Shown here: positions 6,714 through 14,255 of the stretch, piece by piece | Position numbering within the stretch: position 1 is the stretch's first letter | Layout of the letters: each line of letters starts with the position of its first letter | Origin: Rhodanobacter sp. FW104-R8 | GTDB taxonomy: Bacteria; Pseudomonadota; Gammaproteobacteria; Xanthomonadales; Rhodanobacteraceae | Assembly: GCF_001617365.1 (NCBI RefSeq) | Contig: NZ_LVJR01000118.1 | Span: forward strand, 1 to 42,814 | Direction: 5' to 3' | DNA length: 42,814 nt | Notes under the pieces: model-generated | The model's database searches: none | The model's input: the letters and a program-made list of their open reading frames with translations, nothing else | What the model was told of the DNA's origin: nothing | Program-made: the position numbers and the translations under genes

Positions 6714-9700
6714 TCAGAACTTGCCGTAATAGCCTTCCTTCAAGGCATCGAAGAGGTTGGCGGCGGAGTGCATTTCGCCGTCGTATTCCACCTGCTCATT
6801 GCCTTTCAGTTCGACAACACTACCGTCCTCCAGCTCGAAGCGGTAGAGGGTGCTTTCAAGGTCCGCTTCCTTGACCAGCACGCCCTGGAACGCGGCGGGG
6901 TTGAAGCGGAAGGTGGTGCATCCCTTCAGGCCCTGCTTGTAGGCGTAGAAGTAGATGTCCTTGAAGTCCTCGTAGGGGTAGTCGGTGGGCACGTTGGCGG
7001 TCTTGGAGATCGACGAGTCGATCCACAGCTGCGAGGCGGCCTGGATGTCGACATGCTCCTTCGGGCCGATGTCGTCGGCGGCGACGAAGTAGTCCGGCAG
7101 CCGGTTGGCGGGCTCGTCGGTGGACACCTTGGCGTCGGCATTGATCAGGGCGCGGTAGGCCAGCAGCTCGAAGCTGAGCACCTCGATCTTTTCCTTCGAC
7201 TTCTTGCCCTCGCGGATCACGTTGCGCGAATAGCTGTGGGCGAAGCTGGGCTCGATGCCGTTGCTGGCGTTGTTGGCCAAGCTGAGCGAGATGGTGCCGG
7301 TAGGCGCGATCGAGGTGTGGTGGGTGAAGCGCGCGCCGGTCTCGGCCAGCTGCTCGACCAGGTTCGGCGCCACGGTGGCGATGCGCTGCATGTAGCGGCT
7401 GTACTTGGCGTGCAGCACGCGGCCGGGGATGGCGTCGCCGACCTTGTAGCCGTCGGCAACCATTTCCGGGCGCTTGCGCAGCATGTCGCCGGTGACGGTG
7501 TAGTCGCGCAGCAGGATCGGCGCGGCGCCCTTCTCCTTGGCCAGGTCCAGCGCCACTTCCCAGCCGGCCACGGCCATCTCGCGGGAGACGTCCTCGGTGA
7601 AACTCACCGCGTCGGCGCTGCCGTAGCGCATCTTCAGCATGGTCAGCGTGGAGCCCAGGCCGAGGAAGCCCATGCCGTGGCGGCGCTTGCCCAGGATCTC
7701 GTTGCGCTGCTGCTCCAGCGGCAGGCCGTTGATCTCGACCACGTTGTCGAGCATGCGGGTGAACACCTTGACCACCTCACGGTATTCGTCCCAGTCGAAG
7801 CGCGCCTTGGGGCCGAACGGGTCGCGCACGAAGGTGGTCAGGTTGACCGAGCCGAGCAGGCACGAGCCGTACGGCGGCAGCGGCTGCTCGCCGCAGTTGT
7901 GCGCGTGCAGGCCGTTGCCGTCGAAGGTGTTGATGCCGGGCACCTGCACGTCGTAGACGTCCTCGACGCCATCGGCCTGCAGCGAAGCCACGGTGGCGAC
8001 GAAACGTGCGCGGTTCAGCGTGCGCTTGTAACCGGACAGGGCCGCCTTGAGGCGGGTCGCCTTGTCGCTGTCGGCAAAGCCGATCAGCTCGGCGAAACGC
8101 TGCAGCGGCTCGCCGGCGATGACCAGCTCGTGCTGGGCCTGGGTGGCGTAGGCACGCGTGCCGCCGCGGCCGTCCGGCAGCCGGCTTTCGCCGGCGTCGC
8201 GGCGATCGCGGTAGATGCGCGACGGCACGCCCAGGCGCAGCAGCATGCGCTGCACCGCTTCCAGCCGCGGCAGGTCCGACTGCGCCAGGCGCACGGACAC
8301 GCCCTTGGCCTGGCTGCCCTGCACCGAGCCGTCGGCGTCGAAGAAGCCGCGCAGGAAGCCGCGGTAGGCCTCGCTCGATGCCTGTTCCAGCGCCGGGGTG
8401 ATCGCCTTGTCGCCGACGCCCATGCCGAACTCGAAGGCGAGGTCGCGCAGGGCGGCGGACTTCATGCGGAACTCGCCGCGGCCGGCCACTTCCGACCAGC
8501 CGGCGAAGTCGGCGCGGTGCGGCAGCGTCTGCGCGCAGCGCAGGGCTTCGGCCATCAGGGCACGGGCGCCGCCATTCACCGAGCCGTTCACGACGGCGGC
8601 CTGCGGCCACACCGACAACACGGCGACCTCATGCTTGAGCGTGCCGTCACCGACCAGCAGGCCGAGCAGGTAGCCCTGTTCCGCGGTCAGCGCGCCGGGC
8701 CACTGCGCATTGGCGCGGTGGTCGTTGAGCAGCACGCGGTCGCCCGGCCGCAGCGCGCCGGCGGCGCACCACTCGGTGTCCACGCTCCAGCGGGTCAGGC
8801 GCGAGACGCGGCGCACGCGATGGTCTTCGGTCAGGCGCAGGCGGTGGCCTTCCTCGGTCTGCAGGGCCAGCACCGGCTTGGTCGCGGTGCGGAAGAAACC
8901 CTCGGCGCCGGTGGCGTGATCCTGGCCATCCACCCGCGCCATGAAGCCGTGGCCGAGCAGGTCGGCGACCTGGCGCGGGCCTTCGGCGGTCTGCACCCAG
9001 GTGTCGGCAGTGACACAGGGGTTGGTGGCGCGGATGTGCTCGCACCACCAGTTGTTGTTCATCTCGTTGACCTTGTCGATCAGGATGAAGCCGGGCTCGG
9101 CGTAGTCGTACGTCGAGACCATGATCATGTCCCACAGGTGCCGCGCGCGGACGGTGCCGTAGACCTTGCAGGCGACCAGGCCGTCCTCGCGGTCGACGTA
9201 GTTCTGGTGGGTGGGCCATTCGCGCCACACCACCTTCGACGGGTCGGCGAGGTCGATCTCGTCCTGTTCCTTCACGTGCACCGGGAACACCAGCGGCCAG
9301 TCCCGGTCGTGCTCGACCGCTTCCATGAAGCCGTCGGTGATCAGCAGGCTGAGGTTGAACTGGCGCAGGCGGCCGTCCTCGCGCTTGGCGCGGATGAACT
9401 CCTTGGCGTCCGGATGGCAGATGTCGAACGTGCCCATCTGCGCGCCGCGGCGGCCGCCGGCGGAGGAGACGGTGAAGCACATCTTGTCGTAGATATCCAT
9501 GAACGACAGCGGGCCCGAGGTGTACGCGCCGGCGCCCGACACGTAGGCACCGCGCGGGCGCAGCGTGGAGAACTCGTAGCCGATGCCGCAGCCGGCCTTC
9601 AGGGTGAGGCCGGCCTCGTGCACCTTCTCCAGGATGTCGTCCATCGAGTCGTGGATGGTGCCGGAGACGGTGCAGTTGATGGTGGAGGTGGCCGGCTTGT

Positions 9701-10034
9701 GCGCCAGCGCGCCGGCGTTGGAGGTGATCCGCCCGGCCGGGATCGCGCCGCGGCGCAGCGCCCACAGGAAACGCTCGTACCAGTGGCCGCGCAGCTCGTC
9801 GCTGGCCTCCACGTCGGACAGCGCGCGCGCCACGCGCTGGTAGGTCTCGTCGATGCTGGCGTCGACCGGCTCGCCGGACTTCGCCTTCAGGCGGTACTTC
9901 TTGTCCCAGATGTCGTAGGACGCGGGCTGCAGCGGGATTTCCACGACGGCGTCGCGATTCATGCTGGCGTTCTGGGCCGGGCTCATGCTCGTACCCGGGG
10001 TTGAACCTGTGGCTGGCGCACGCACTGTGCTCAT
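6714..10034 (-). CDS. nrdJ: Adenosylcobalamin-dependent (class II) ribonucleotide reductase, large part, with intein
   Basis: The precursor has 1106 residues; removing a 374-residue intein (residues 340-713) leaves 732, the size expected for NrdJa of split class II enzymes. It reduces ribonucleotides to deoxyribonucleotides using a thiyl radical generated from B12. Visible motifs are the first active-site cysteine region (STINCTVSGTIHDS), AGCGIGYEFSTLRPRG, the split NP/CGEQPLPPYGS motif whose cysteine carries the radical, and the PTGTISLSLANNAS loop. The start is ATG 10034 (MSTVRAPATG), preceded by AGGAAG at a good distance; an upstream ATG seven codons earlier has no such site. The C-terminal cysteine tail is absent and is supplied by NrdJb, two genes downstream. 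NrdR-type boxes lie about 170-220 nt upstream. No cobalamin riboswitch was recognised. Confidence 0.95.
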   Translation of the reverse strand: MSTVRAPATGSTPGTSMSPAQNASMNRDAVVEIPLQPASYDIWDKKYRLKAKSGEPVDASIDETYQRVARALSDVEASDELRGHWYERFLWALRRGAIPAGRITSNAGALAHKPATSTINCTVSGTIHDSMDDILEKVHEAGLTLKAGCGIGYEFSTLRPRGAYVSGAGAYTSGPLSFMDIYDKMCFTVSSAGGRRGAQMGTFDICHPDAKEFIRAKREDGRLRQFNLSLLITDGFMEAVEHDRDWPLVFPVHVKEQDEIDLADPSKVVWREWPTHQNYVDREDGLVACKVYGTVRARHLWDMIMVSTYDYAEPGFILIDKVNEMNNNWWCEHIRATNPCVTADTWVQTAEGPRQVADLLGHGFMARVDGQDHATGAEGFFRTATKPVLALQTEEGHRLRLTEDHRVRRVSRLTRWSVDTEWCAAGALRPGDRVLLNDHRANAQWPGALTAEQGYLLGLLVGDGTLKHEVAVLSVWPQAAVVNGSVNGGARALMAEALRCAQTLPHRADFAGWSEVAGRGEFRMKSAALRDLAFEFGMGVGDKAITPALEQASSEAYRGFLRGFFDADGSVQGSQAKGVSVRLAQSDLPRLEAVQRMLLRLGVPSRIYRDRRDAGESRLPDGRGGTRAYATQAQHELVIAGEPLQRFAELIGFADSDKATRLKAALSGYKRTLNRARFVATVASLQADGVEDVYDVQVPGINTFDGNGLHAHNCGEQPLPPYGSCLLGSVNLTTFVRDPFGPKARFDWDEYREVVKVFTRMLDNVVEINGLPLEQQRNEILGKRRHGMGFLGLGSTLTMLKMRYGSADAVSFTEDVSREMAVAGWEVALDLAKEKGAAPILLRDYTVTGDMLRKRPEMVADGYKVGDAIPGRVLHAKYSRYMQRIATVAPNLVEQLAETGARFTHHTSIAPTGTISLSLANNASNGIEPSFAHSYSRNVIREGKKSKEKIEVLSFELLAYRALINADAKVSTDEPANRLPDYFVAADDIGPKEHVDIQAASQLWIDSSISKTANVPTDYPYEDFKDIYFYAYKQGLKGCTTFRFNPAAFQGVLVKEADLESTLYRFELEDGSVVELKGNEQVEYDGEMHSAANLFDALKEGYYGKF
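7896..9017 (-). other. Intein with LAGLIDADG homing endonuclease inside nrdJ
   Basis: The 374-residue insert interrupts ribonucleotide reductase between NP and CGEQPL. Splicing block A starts at Cys1 (CVTADTWVQTAEG). Block B contains TEDH (the T-x-x-H motif). Block F reads VYDVQVPG and block G ends GLHAHN, with the penultimate His and terminal Asn; the first extein residue is Cys. All nucleophiles for the standard splicing pathway are therefore present. In the middle are two LAGLIDADG motifs, YLLGLLVGDGT and FLRGFFDADGS, both with their catalytic Asp. The insert appears complete and possibly still mobile. Its GC content matches the host gene, which suggests long residence. DNA limits follow from the codons for Cys1 (9017-9015) and Asn374 (7898-7896). 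Confidence 0.95.
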
Positions 10035-10206
10035 CGGCTTCCTGACCTCTCGCAACGGCCTCGCGGCCGGCGTTGTTTTCTGTTTGGTACGACTAGGTCG
10101 ACCATGCTATGTCCGTGGCAGGCCACAAGGCCGTGAGGATTGCCCTCCAGCCCTTGTGCCGGCTGTTCCCGACGACAACGACTCCCCCTCAAGAGTGCGA
10201 TAGTCG

Positions 10207-10254
10207 ACACCAGCACTTGTCTCGATGCTGGCACTTGAACACAAGATGTTGTGG
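10207..10254 (-). promoter_or_regulatory. Candidate paired NrdR boxes upstream of nrdJ
   Basis: The sequence ACACAAGATGTTGTGG at 10239-10254 is a good match to the 16-bp palindromic NrdR box (consensus ACACWATATATWGTGT). A weaker partner, ACACCAGCACTTGTCT, lies at 10207-10222. The two starts are 32 bp apart, the three-helical-turn spacing typical of NrdR operators. They lie 173-220 nt before the nrdJ start in a 352-bp divergent region that also serves the protease gene at 10387. NrdR normally represses ribonucleotide reductase genes when dATP is plentiful. The nrdR gene itself is not in this window. Confidence 0.55.
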
Positions 10255-10386
10255 TTGCTGTCGGATAGGCAAATTAACCCTCGCGTCGTCCGATGTAAAG
10301 TCCCCGCGGCATCCTTCAGACCCGAGGAACCGCGGCGCGGCGATCCGGTCGAAGCAGCGCCGCTTTCAACGCCTGAGGAGAACTCC

Positions 10387-11793
10387 ATGTCGCAGCCACC
10401 CTCCCGCCTCCTGCACCGGCTGGCCGGCCTGTTCGCCGCGACGGTCCTTGCGGTCGGCGTCGCGCCGGACAGCGTCCGTGCCGCCGCCCTGCCGGCCGCG
10501 ATCGGCGGCCAGCCGATGCCGTCGCTGGCGCCGATGCTGACGCGGGTGACCCCGGCGGTGGTGAACATCTCCACCACCACCCGGGTGCAGGTGCGCGATG
10601 CGTATTTCGACGACCCGATGGTGCGCCAGTTCTTCGGCCTGCCCGCGGTGCCGCGCGAGCGGGTCGAGCAAAGTCTCGGCTCGGGCGTGATCGTCGACGC
10701 GGCGAAGGGCTACGTGCTGACCAACAACCATGTGGTCGGCGGCGCCGACGACATCCAGGTGACGCTGCAGGACGGGCGCAGCTTCAAGGCCAAACTGATC
10801 GGCACCGACCCGGAAACCGACGTGGCCGTGGTGCAGATCCCGGCGCAAAACCTCCGGGCGCTGCCGCTGGCCGACTCGTCCGGCCTGCAGGTGGGCGACT
10901 ATGTGGTCGCGGTGGGCGACCCGTTCGGGCTGGGCCAGACGGTCACCGCCGGCATCGTCTCCGCGCTGGGCCGCTCCGGCCTGGGCCAGAACTCATCGGG
11001 CTCGGGGGGCTACCAGAACTTCATCCAGACCGATGCCTCGATCAATCCCGGCAATTCCGGCGGCGCGCTGGTCAACCTGCGCGGCGAGCTGGTCGGCATC
11101 AACACGATGATCTTCTCGCCGTCCGGCGGCAACGTGGGCATCGGCTTCGCGATCCCCAGCAACCTCACCAGCGAGGTGATGGCGCAGCTGCTGGCGCACG
11201 GCAAGGTGCAGCGCGGCAGCCTGGGCGTGCAGACCCAGGCGATCACCCCGCGCATCGCCAAGCTGCTGGGGCTGAAGGACAGCAACGGCGTGGTGGTCAC
11301 CGGCGTGGGCAACGGCTCGGCCGGCGAGCACGCCGGCCTGCAGCCCGGCGACGTGCTGACCACGCTGAACGGCAAGCCGTTGCGCGACGTGCAGGAGCTG
11401 CACAACGCCGAGGGCCTGCTGCCGCTGGGCAGCACCCTGCGCCTGGGCGTGCTGCGCGACGGCAAGGCGCGCGAGGTCAACGCCACGCTCACCGCGGAGA
11501 AACTGGCCAGCATCGACGGTGGCCAGCTCGACCCGCGTCTGGCCGGCGTGCGCTTCAGCGAGCTGAGCCAGAACCTGCGCAGCCAGGGCTGGTACGGCGT
11601 GGCGGTCAGCGCGGTGCAGCCGGGCAGCCGCGCCGCCCGCGCCGGGCTCGGCACCGACGACGTGGTGATCGGCGTGGGCAGCCAGCGCATCACCAGCGTG
11701 GCCATGCTGCGCGGGCTGGCCGGGGTGAAGCCGCGCCAGCTGGTGCTGGTGGTCACCGACGGCAGCGACACGCGCTACGTGGTGGTGAACTGA
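10387..11793 (+). CDS. degQ: Periplasmic Do-family serine protease (DegP/DegQ/MucD type)
   Basis: The 468-residue product degrades misfolded envelope proteins. A signal peptide covers about residues 1-33. The trypsin-like domain shows the full catalytic triad: H115 (TNNHVVGG), D145 (ETDVAVV) and S224 (NPGNSGGA). Two PDZ domains follow, at about 265-355 (GVVVTGVGNGSAGEHAGLQPGD) and 380-465 (AVQPGSRAARAGLGTDDVV). Length and the two PDZ domains fit DegP/DegQ/MucD; which of the three cannot be decided here. The linker loop in the protease domain is short, which slightly favours DegQ. ATG 10387 is chosen over the longer frame because GAGGAG lies 7 nt upstream and a signal peptide follows at once. 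It is transcribed divergently from nrdJ. Confidence 0.92.
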   Translation: MSQPPSRLLHRLAGLFAATVLAVGVAPDSVRAAALPAAIGGQPMPSLAPMLTRVTPAVVNISTTTRVQVRDAYFDDPMVRQFFGLPAVPRERVEQSLGSGVIVDAAKGYVLTNNHVVGGADDIQVTLQDGRSFKAKLIGTDPETDVAVVQIPAQNLRALPLADSSGLQVGDYVVAVGDPFGLGQTVTAGIVSALGRSGLGQNSSGSGGYQNFIQTDASINPGNSGGALVNLRGELVGINTMIFSPSGGNVGIGFAIPSNLTSEVMAQLLAHGKVQRGSLGVQTQAITPRIAKLLGLKDSNGVVVTGVGNGSAGEHAGLQPGDVLTTLNGKPLRDVQELHNAEGLLPLGSTLRLGVLRDGKAREVNATLTAEKLASIDGGQLDPRLAGVRFSELSQNLRSQGWYGVAVSAVQPGSRAARAGLGTDDVVIGVGSQRITSVAMLRGLAGVKPRQLVLVVTDGSDTRYVVVN

Positions 11794-11826
11794 TCCGCCC
11801 GGGGCGCCTCGAACGATCCGCGCTGC

Positions 11827-11873
11827 GCCGGTCATCCCGTGGCATGCCGGCGCGGCACGCCGGAATGACCGGC
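11827..11873. repeat. Imperfect 21-bp inverted repeat after the protease gene
   Basis: Two arms of about 21 nt, GCCGGTCAT... and ...ATGACCGGC, form a long imperfect hairpin starting 34 nt after the protease stop codon. There is no T-run. It may act as a transcription terminator, or be a dispersed REP-type element of the kind that places GTCAT...ATGAC arms between genes. The remaining intergenic DNA up to 12096 shows no gene and presumably holds the promoter of the next gene. Confidence 0.5.
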
Positions 11874-12096
11874 GTGGGAGGCGTTTCGAGGCCCCATTCA
11901 GGCAAAAGCGTGGCCGCCATCGCCACCGGCCCGTGTCCCGGCGCACAACCCGGGCCATTGTCTCCGCGCAAATGCATGAAAGTGCTTGATGTTCCGCATT
12001 CGGGCCGATGAAATACCGTTACACGTTCACCGCCCGTGCGTCTGCCGGGCGGCATACTTTCGCCTCCACACCACTTTTCCGGGGCTCTCCATCGCC

Positions 12097-13443
12097 ATGT
12101 CCGTCCGTCTTGCCCACCTGCTGTCCGTCGCCCTGATCGGGGCATGCCTCGCCACTCCCGCGCTTGCCAAGAGCCATCACCCCAAGGCCAAGGCCGGCGC
12201 CAGCACGGTCGCCAAAAGCAGCCTGATCTGGCGCGGCGACGTCGCCACCGCGAACGGCGTGGTCGACGAGGTGGCGAAGGCGTGGGAGAAGGCCGGCCAC
12301 GGCCGCATCGAGCTGCAGCCGTTCAACACCGCCTCGGGCATCGACGCGGTCGCCAACGGCACCGCCGACCTGGCCGGCAGCGCGCGCGCCGCCGACGACA
12401 GCGCGCAGAACGCGCAGCTCACCTTCACGCCGGTGGCGTGGGATGGCCTGGTGATCATCACCCAGTCGTCCAACCCGATCGGCAACCTCACGCTGAAACA
12501 GGCGCACGACATCTACTACGGCAGGATCCACAACTGGAGCGAGGTTGGCGGCCGCAATGCGCCGATCGACGTCTACGCGGTGGCCAGCCCCGGCGACGGC
12601 GTGGAATACAGCCTGCGCAGCCTGCTGTTCGGCCGCGGCAACCAGCCGGTGGCCGCGCCGCGGCTGTACGTCAACACGCGCAAGCTGGAAGAAGGCGTCG
12701 CGCTGAACCCGAACGGCCTGGGCGTGGCGACGCTCTCCAGCATCAGCGGCAACCCCAAGCTCAAGGCGATTCCGATCAACGGCAAGGCGGCCACCGTCGC
12801 CAACATCGCCGACGGCAGCTACCCGCTGTATACCCCGCTGTACCTGGTGACCAACCCGCGCAGCCCGAAGGCCGCCCAGGCGCAGGCCTTCATCGACTTC
12901 ATGCAGACCGAGCCGGCCAAGGCCGCGCTGCGCAAGCATGCGGTACTGCCGTACCAGGACGGCAGCGCGCTGGCGTCGATGGACGACGCGCGCCGCAGCC
13001 GCATCCTCGCCGAGGTCGGCGCCCGCGCCGTCCGCAGCACGCCGGTGTCGGCGCCGGGCGCAACCTACGCGGCCCGCGCCGCCATCGCGCCCACCTCGCC
13101 CGATACGCTGGCGGCCCGCCAGGCCGTGGAGCAGCGCCGCGCCGACGCGCAGGAGACCGCCCGCCTGAACAAGGTGCAGGGCAGCGTGGCCGACGTCAGC
13201 GTGAGCAGCGTGGAGCACGCCAACGGCAGCGCCACCACCGTCGACCGCAGCAGCGGCAGGGATTTCGGCCAGGTCAGCGCACACGCACGCCAGGCCACGG
13301 CCACCTACAAGGTGGCCAAGGGCGATACGCTGTCGTCGATCGCCAAGCGGCATTCGGTCGAGGTGGCCAAGCTGCGCGAGTGGAACCACCTGAAGAACGA
13401 CCAGATCAGGCTCGGCCAGGTGCTGCGCATCGACAACAACTGA
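12097..13443 (+). CDS. PstS-like periplasmic binding domain fused to LysM
   Basis: The 448-residue protein has a signal peptide (about 1-25, ending ATPALA-KS). A PBP-like type 2 domain of the phosphate-binding PstS/SphX kind follows at about 35-310. Its landmarks are FNTASGIDAVANGTADLAGS, the helix TLKQAHDIYYGRIHNWSEVGG, and FIDFMQTEPAKAALRKHA near its end. After a low-complexity Ala/Arg/Gln linker, the last 47 residues are a LysM domain (ATYKVAKGDTLSSIAKRHSV) that binds peptidoglycan. The combination suggests a wall-anchored ligand-binding or sensing protein rather than a transporter subunit, since no permease or ATPase genes adjoin it. ATG 12097 is chosen because it begins the signal peptide. 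A HAD phosphatase gene follows 13 nt downstream, probably in the same transcript. Confidence 0.8.
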   Translation: MSVRLAHLLSVALIGACLATPALAKSHHPKAKAGASTVAKSSLIWRGDVATANGVVDEVAKAWEKAGHGRIELQPFNTASGIDAVANGTADLAGSARAADDSAQNAQLTFTPVAWDGLVIITQSSNPIGNLTLKQAHDIYYGRIHNWSEVGGRNAPIDVYAVASPGDGVEYSLRSLLFGRGNQPVAAPRLYVNTRKLEEGVALNPNGLGVATLSSISGNPKLKAIPINGKAATVANIADGSYPLYTPLYLVTNPRSPKAAQAQAFIDFMQTEPAKAALRKHAVLPYQDGSALASMDDARRSRILAEVGARAVRSTPVSAPGATYAARAAIAPTSPDTLAARQAVEQRRADAQETARLNKVQGSVADVSVSSVEHANGSATTVDRSSGRDFGQVSAHARQATATYKVAKGDTLSSIAKRHSVEVAKLREWNHLKNDQIRLGQVLRIDNN

Positions 13444-13456
13444 CGCGCCGACCGCG

Positions 13457-14155
13457 GTGCCGATACGCGCGCTGACGCTGGACCTGGACGACACCCTGTG
13501 GCCGGTGCTGCCGGCCCTGGAACGCGCCGACCAGGCGGTGGATGCCTGGCTGCGCCAGCACCATCCCGAGGTCGCTCGCGCGTGGCCGATCGCGGCCATG
13601 CGCGAGCTGCGCATGCAGGTGGCCGCCGCGCGGCTGGACCTGGCGCACGACTTCACCCGCCAGCGCCAGCTCACCCTGCAGCAGGCGTTCGCCGCCTGCG
13701 GCGTGGACGACGCGCCGGTGCAGGCGCTGTGGGAGATCTACTTCGCCGCGCGCAACCGCGTGGAGCTGTACCCGGACAGCCTGCCCGCGCTCGAACGCAT
13801 CGCCGCGCGCTGGCCGCTGGCCAGCCTGACCAACGGCAACGCCGACCTGGAGCGCATCGGCATCCACGCCCATTTCGCCCACCACGTCTGCGCGCGCGAC
13901 AGCGGCGTGGCCAAGCCCGACCCGCGCATCTTCCTGGCCGCGGCCGCGCGGCTGGGCGTGGCGCCGCGGCAGGTCCTGCACGTCGGCGACGATCCGGCGA
14001 TCGACATCGCCGGCGCCCGCGACGCCGGGCTGCGCACCGCATGGATCAACCGCGACGGCCGGCCGTGGCCGGACGAGTTGGGCCCGCCGCCCGAACTCGA
14101 CCTGCGCGACCTGACCGAGCTGGCCGACTGGCTGGACGCGCACGGCGCCCGATGA
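13457..14155 (+). CDS. HAD-superfamily hydrolase (subfamily IA, YigB-like)
   Basis: The 232-residue cytoplasmic phosphatase-like enzyme shows all four HAD motifs. Motif I is LDLDDTLW with the nucleophilic and acid/base Asp, motif II is LTNGN, motif III is the lysine in VAKPDPRIF, and motif IV is GDDPAIDIAGA. The helical cap at about residues 20-95 is the C1 type of subfamily IA. The substrate cannot be told; relatives act on phosphorylated sugars or on FMN. The start is GTG 13457, 13 nt after the preceding stop, which places the first motif at residue 8 as usual. No ATG lies close to the motif, which supports the GTG. Confidence 0.87.
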   Translation: MPIRALTLDLDDTLWPVLPALERADQAVDAWLRQHHPEVARAWPIAAMRELRMQVAAARLDLAHDFTRQRQLTLQQAFAACGVDDAPVQALWEIYFAARNRVELYPDSLPALERIAARWPLASLTNGNADLERIGIHAHFAHHVCARDSGVAKPDPRIFLAAAARLGVAPRQVLHVGDDPAIDIAGARDAGLRTAWINRDGRPWPDELGPPPELDLRDLTELADWLDAHGAR

Positions 14156-14255
14156 CCAAAGGACCATAGGCAAGCCGCGGGCAATGCGCGCATCATCGCG
14201 GGTTTACCGCCCATGACGCGGCGCACCGCGCCGCCGCAAGCCTGAAGGATCCCGC

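Noticed and set aside
5058..10004. A 1648-codon open frame on the plus strand opposite nrdJ, the histone-like gene and nrdJb
   Set aside because: It is a shadow of GC-rich coding DNA on the other strand. The translation is low-complexity (His/Ala/Val/Leu rich) without domains, and three confirmed genes lie opposite it.
10035..10386. A cobalamin riboswitch upstream of the B12-dependent reductase
   Set aside because: I could not find a B12-box-like core or the expected multi-stem layout; NrdR-type boxes explain the region better.
12019..13674. A 551-codon minus-strand frame opposite the PstS-LysM gene
   Set aside because: The Arg/Ala/Gly-rich translation has no recognisable domain, and the plus strand has a signal peptide, binding domain and LysM.
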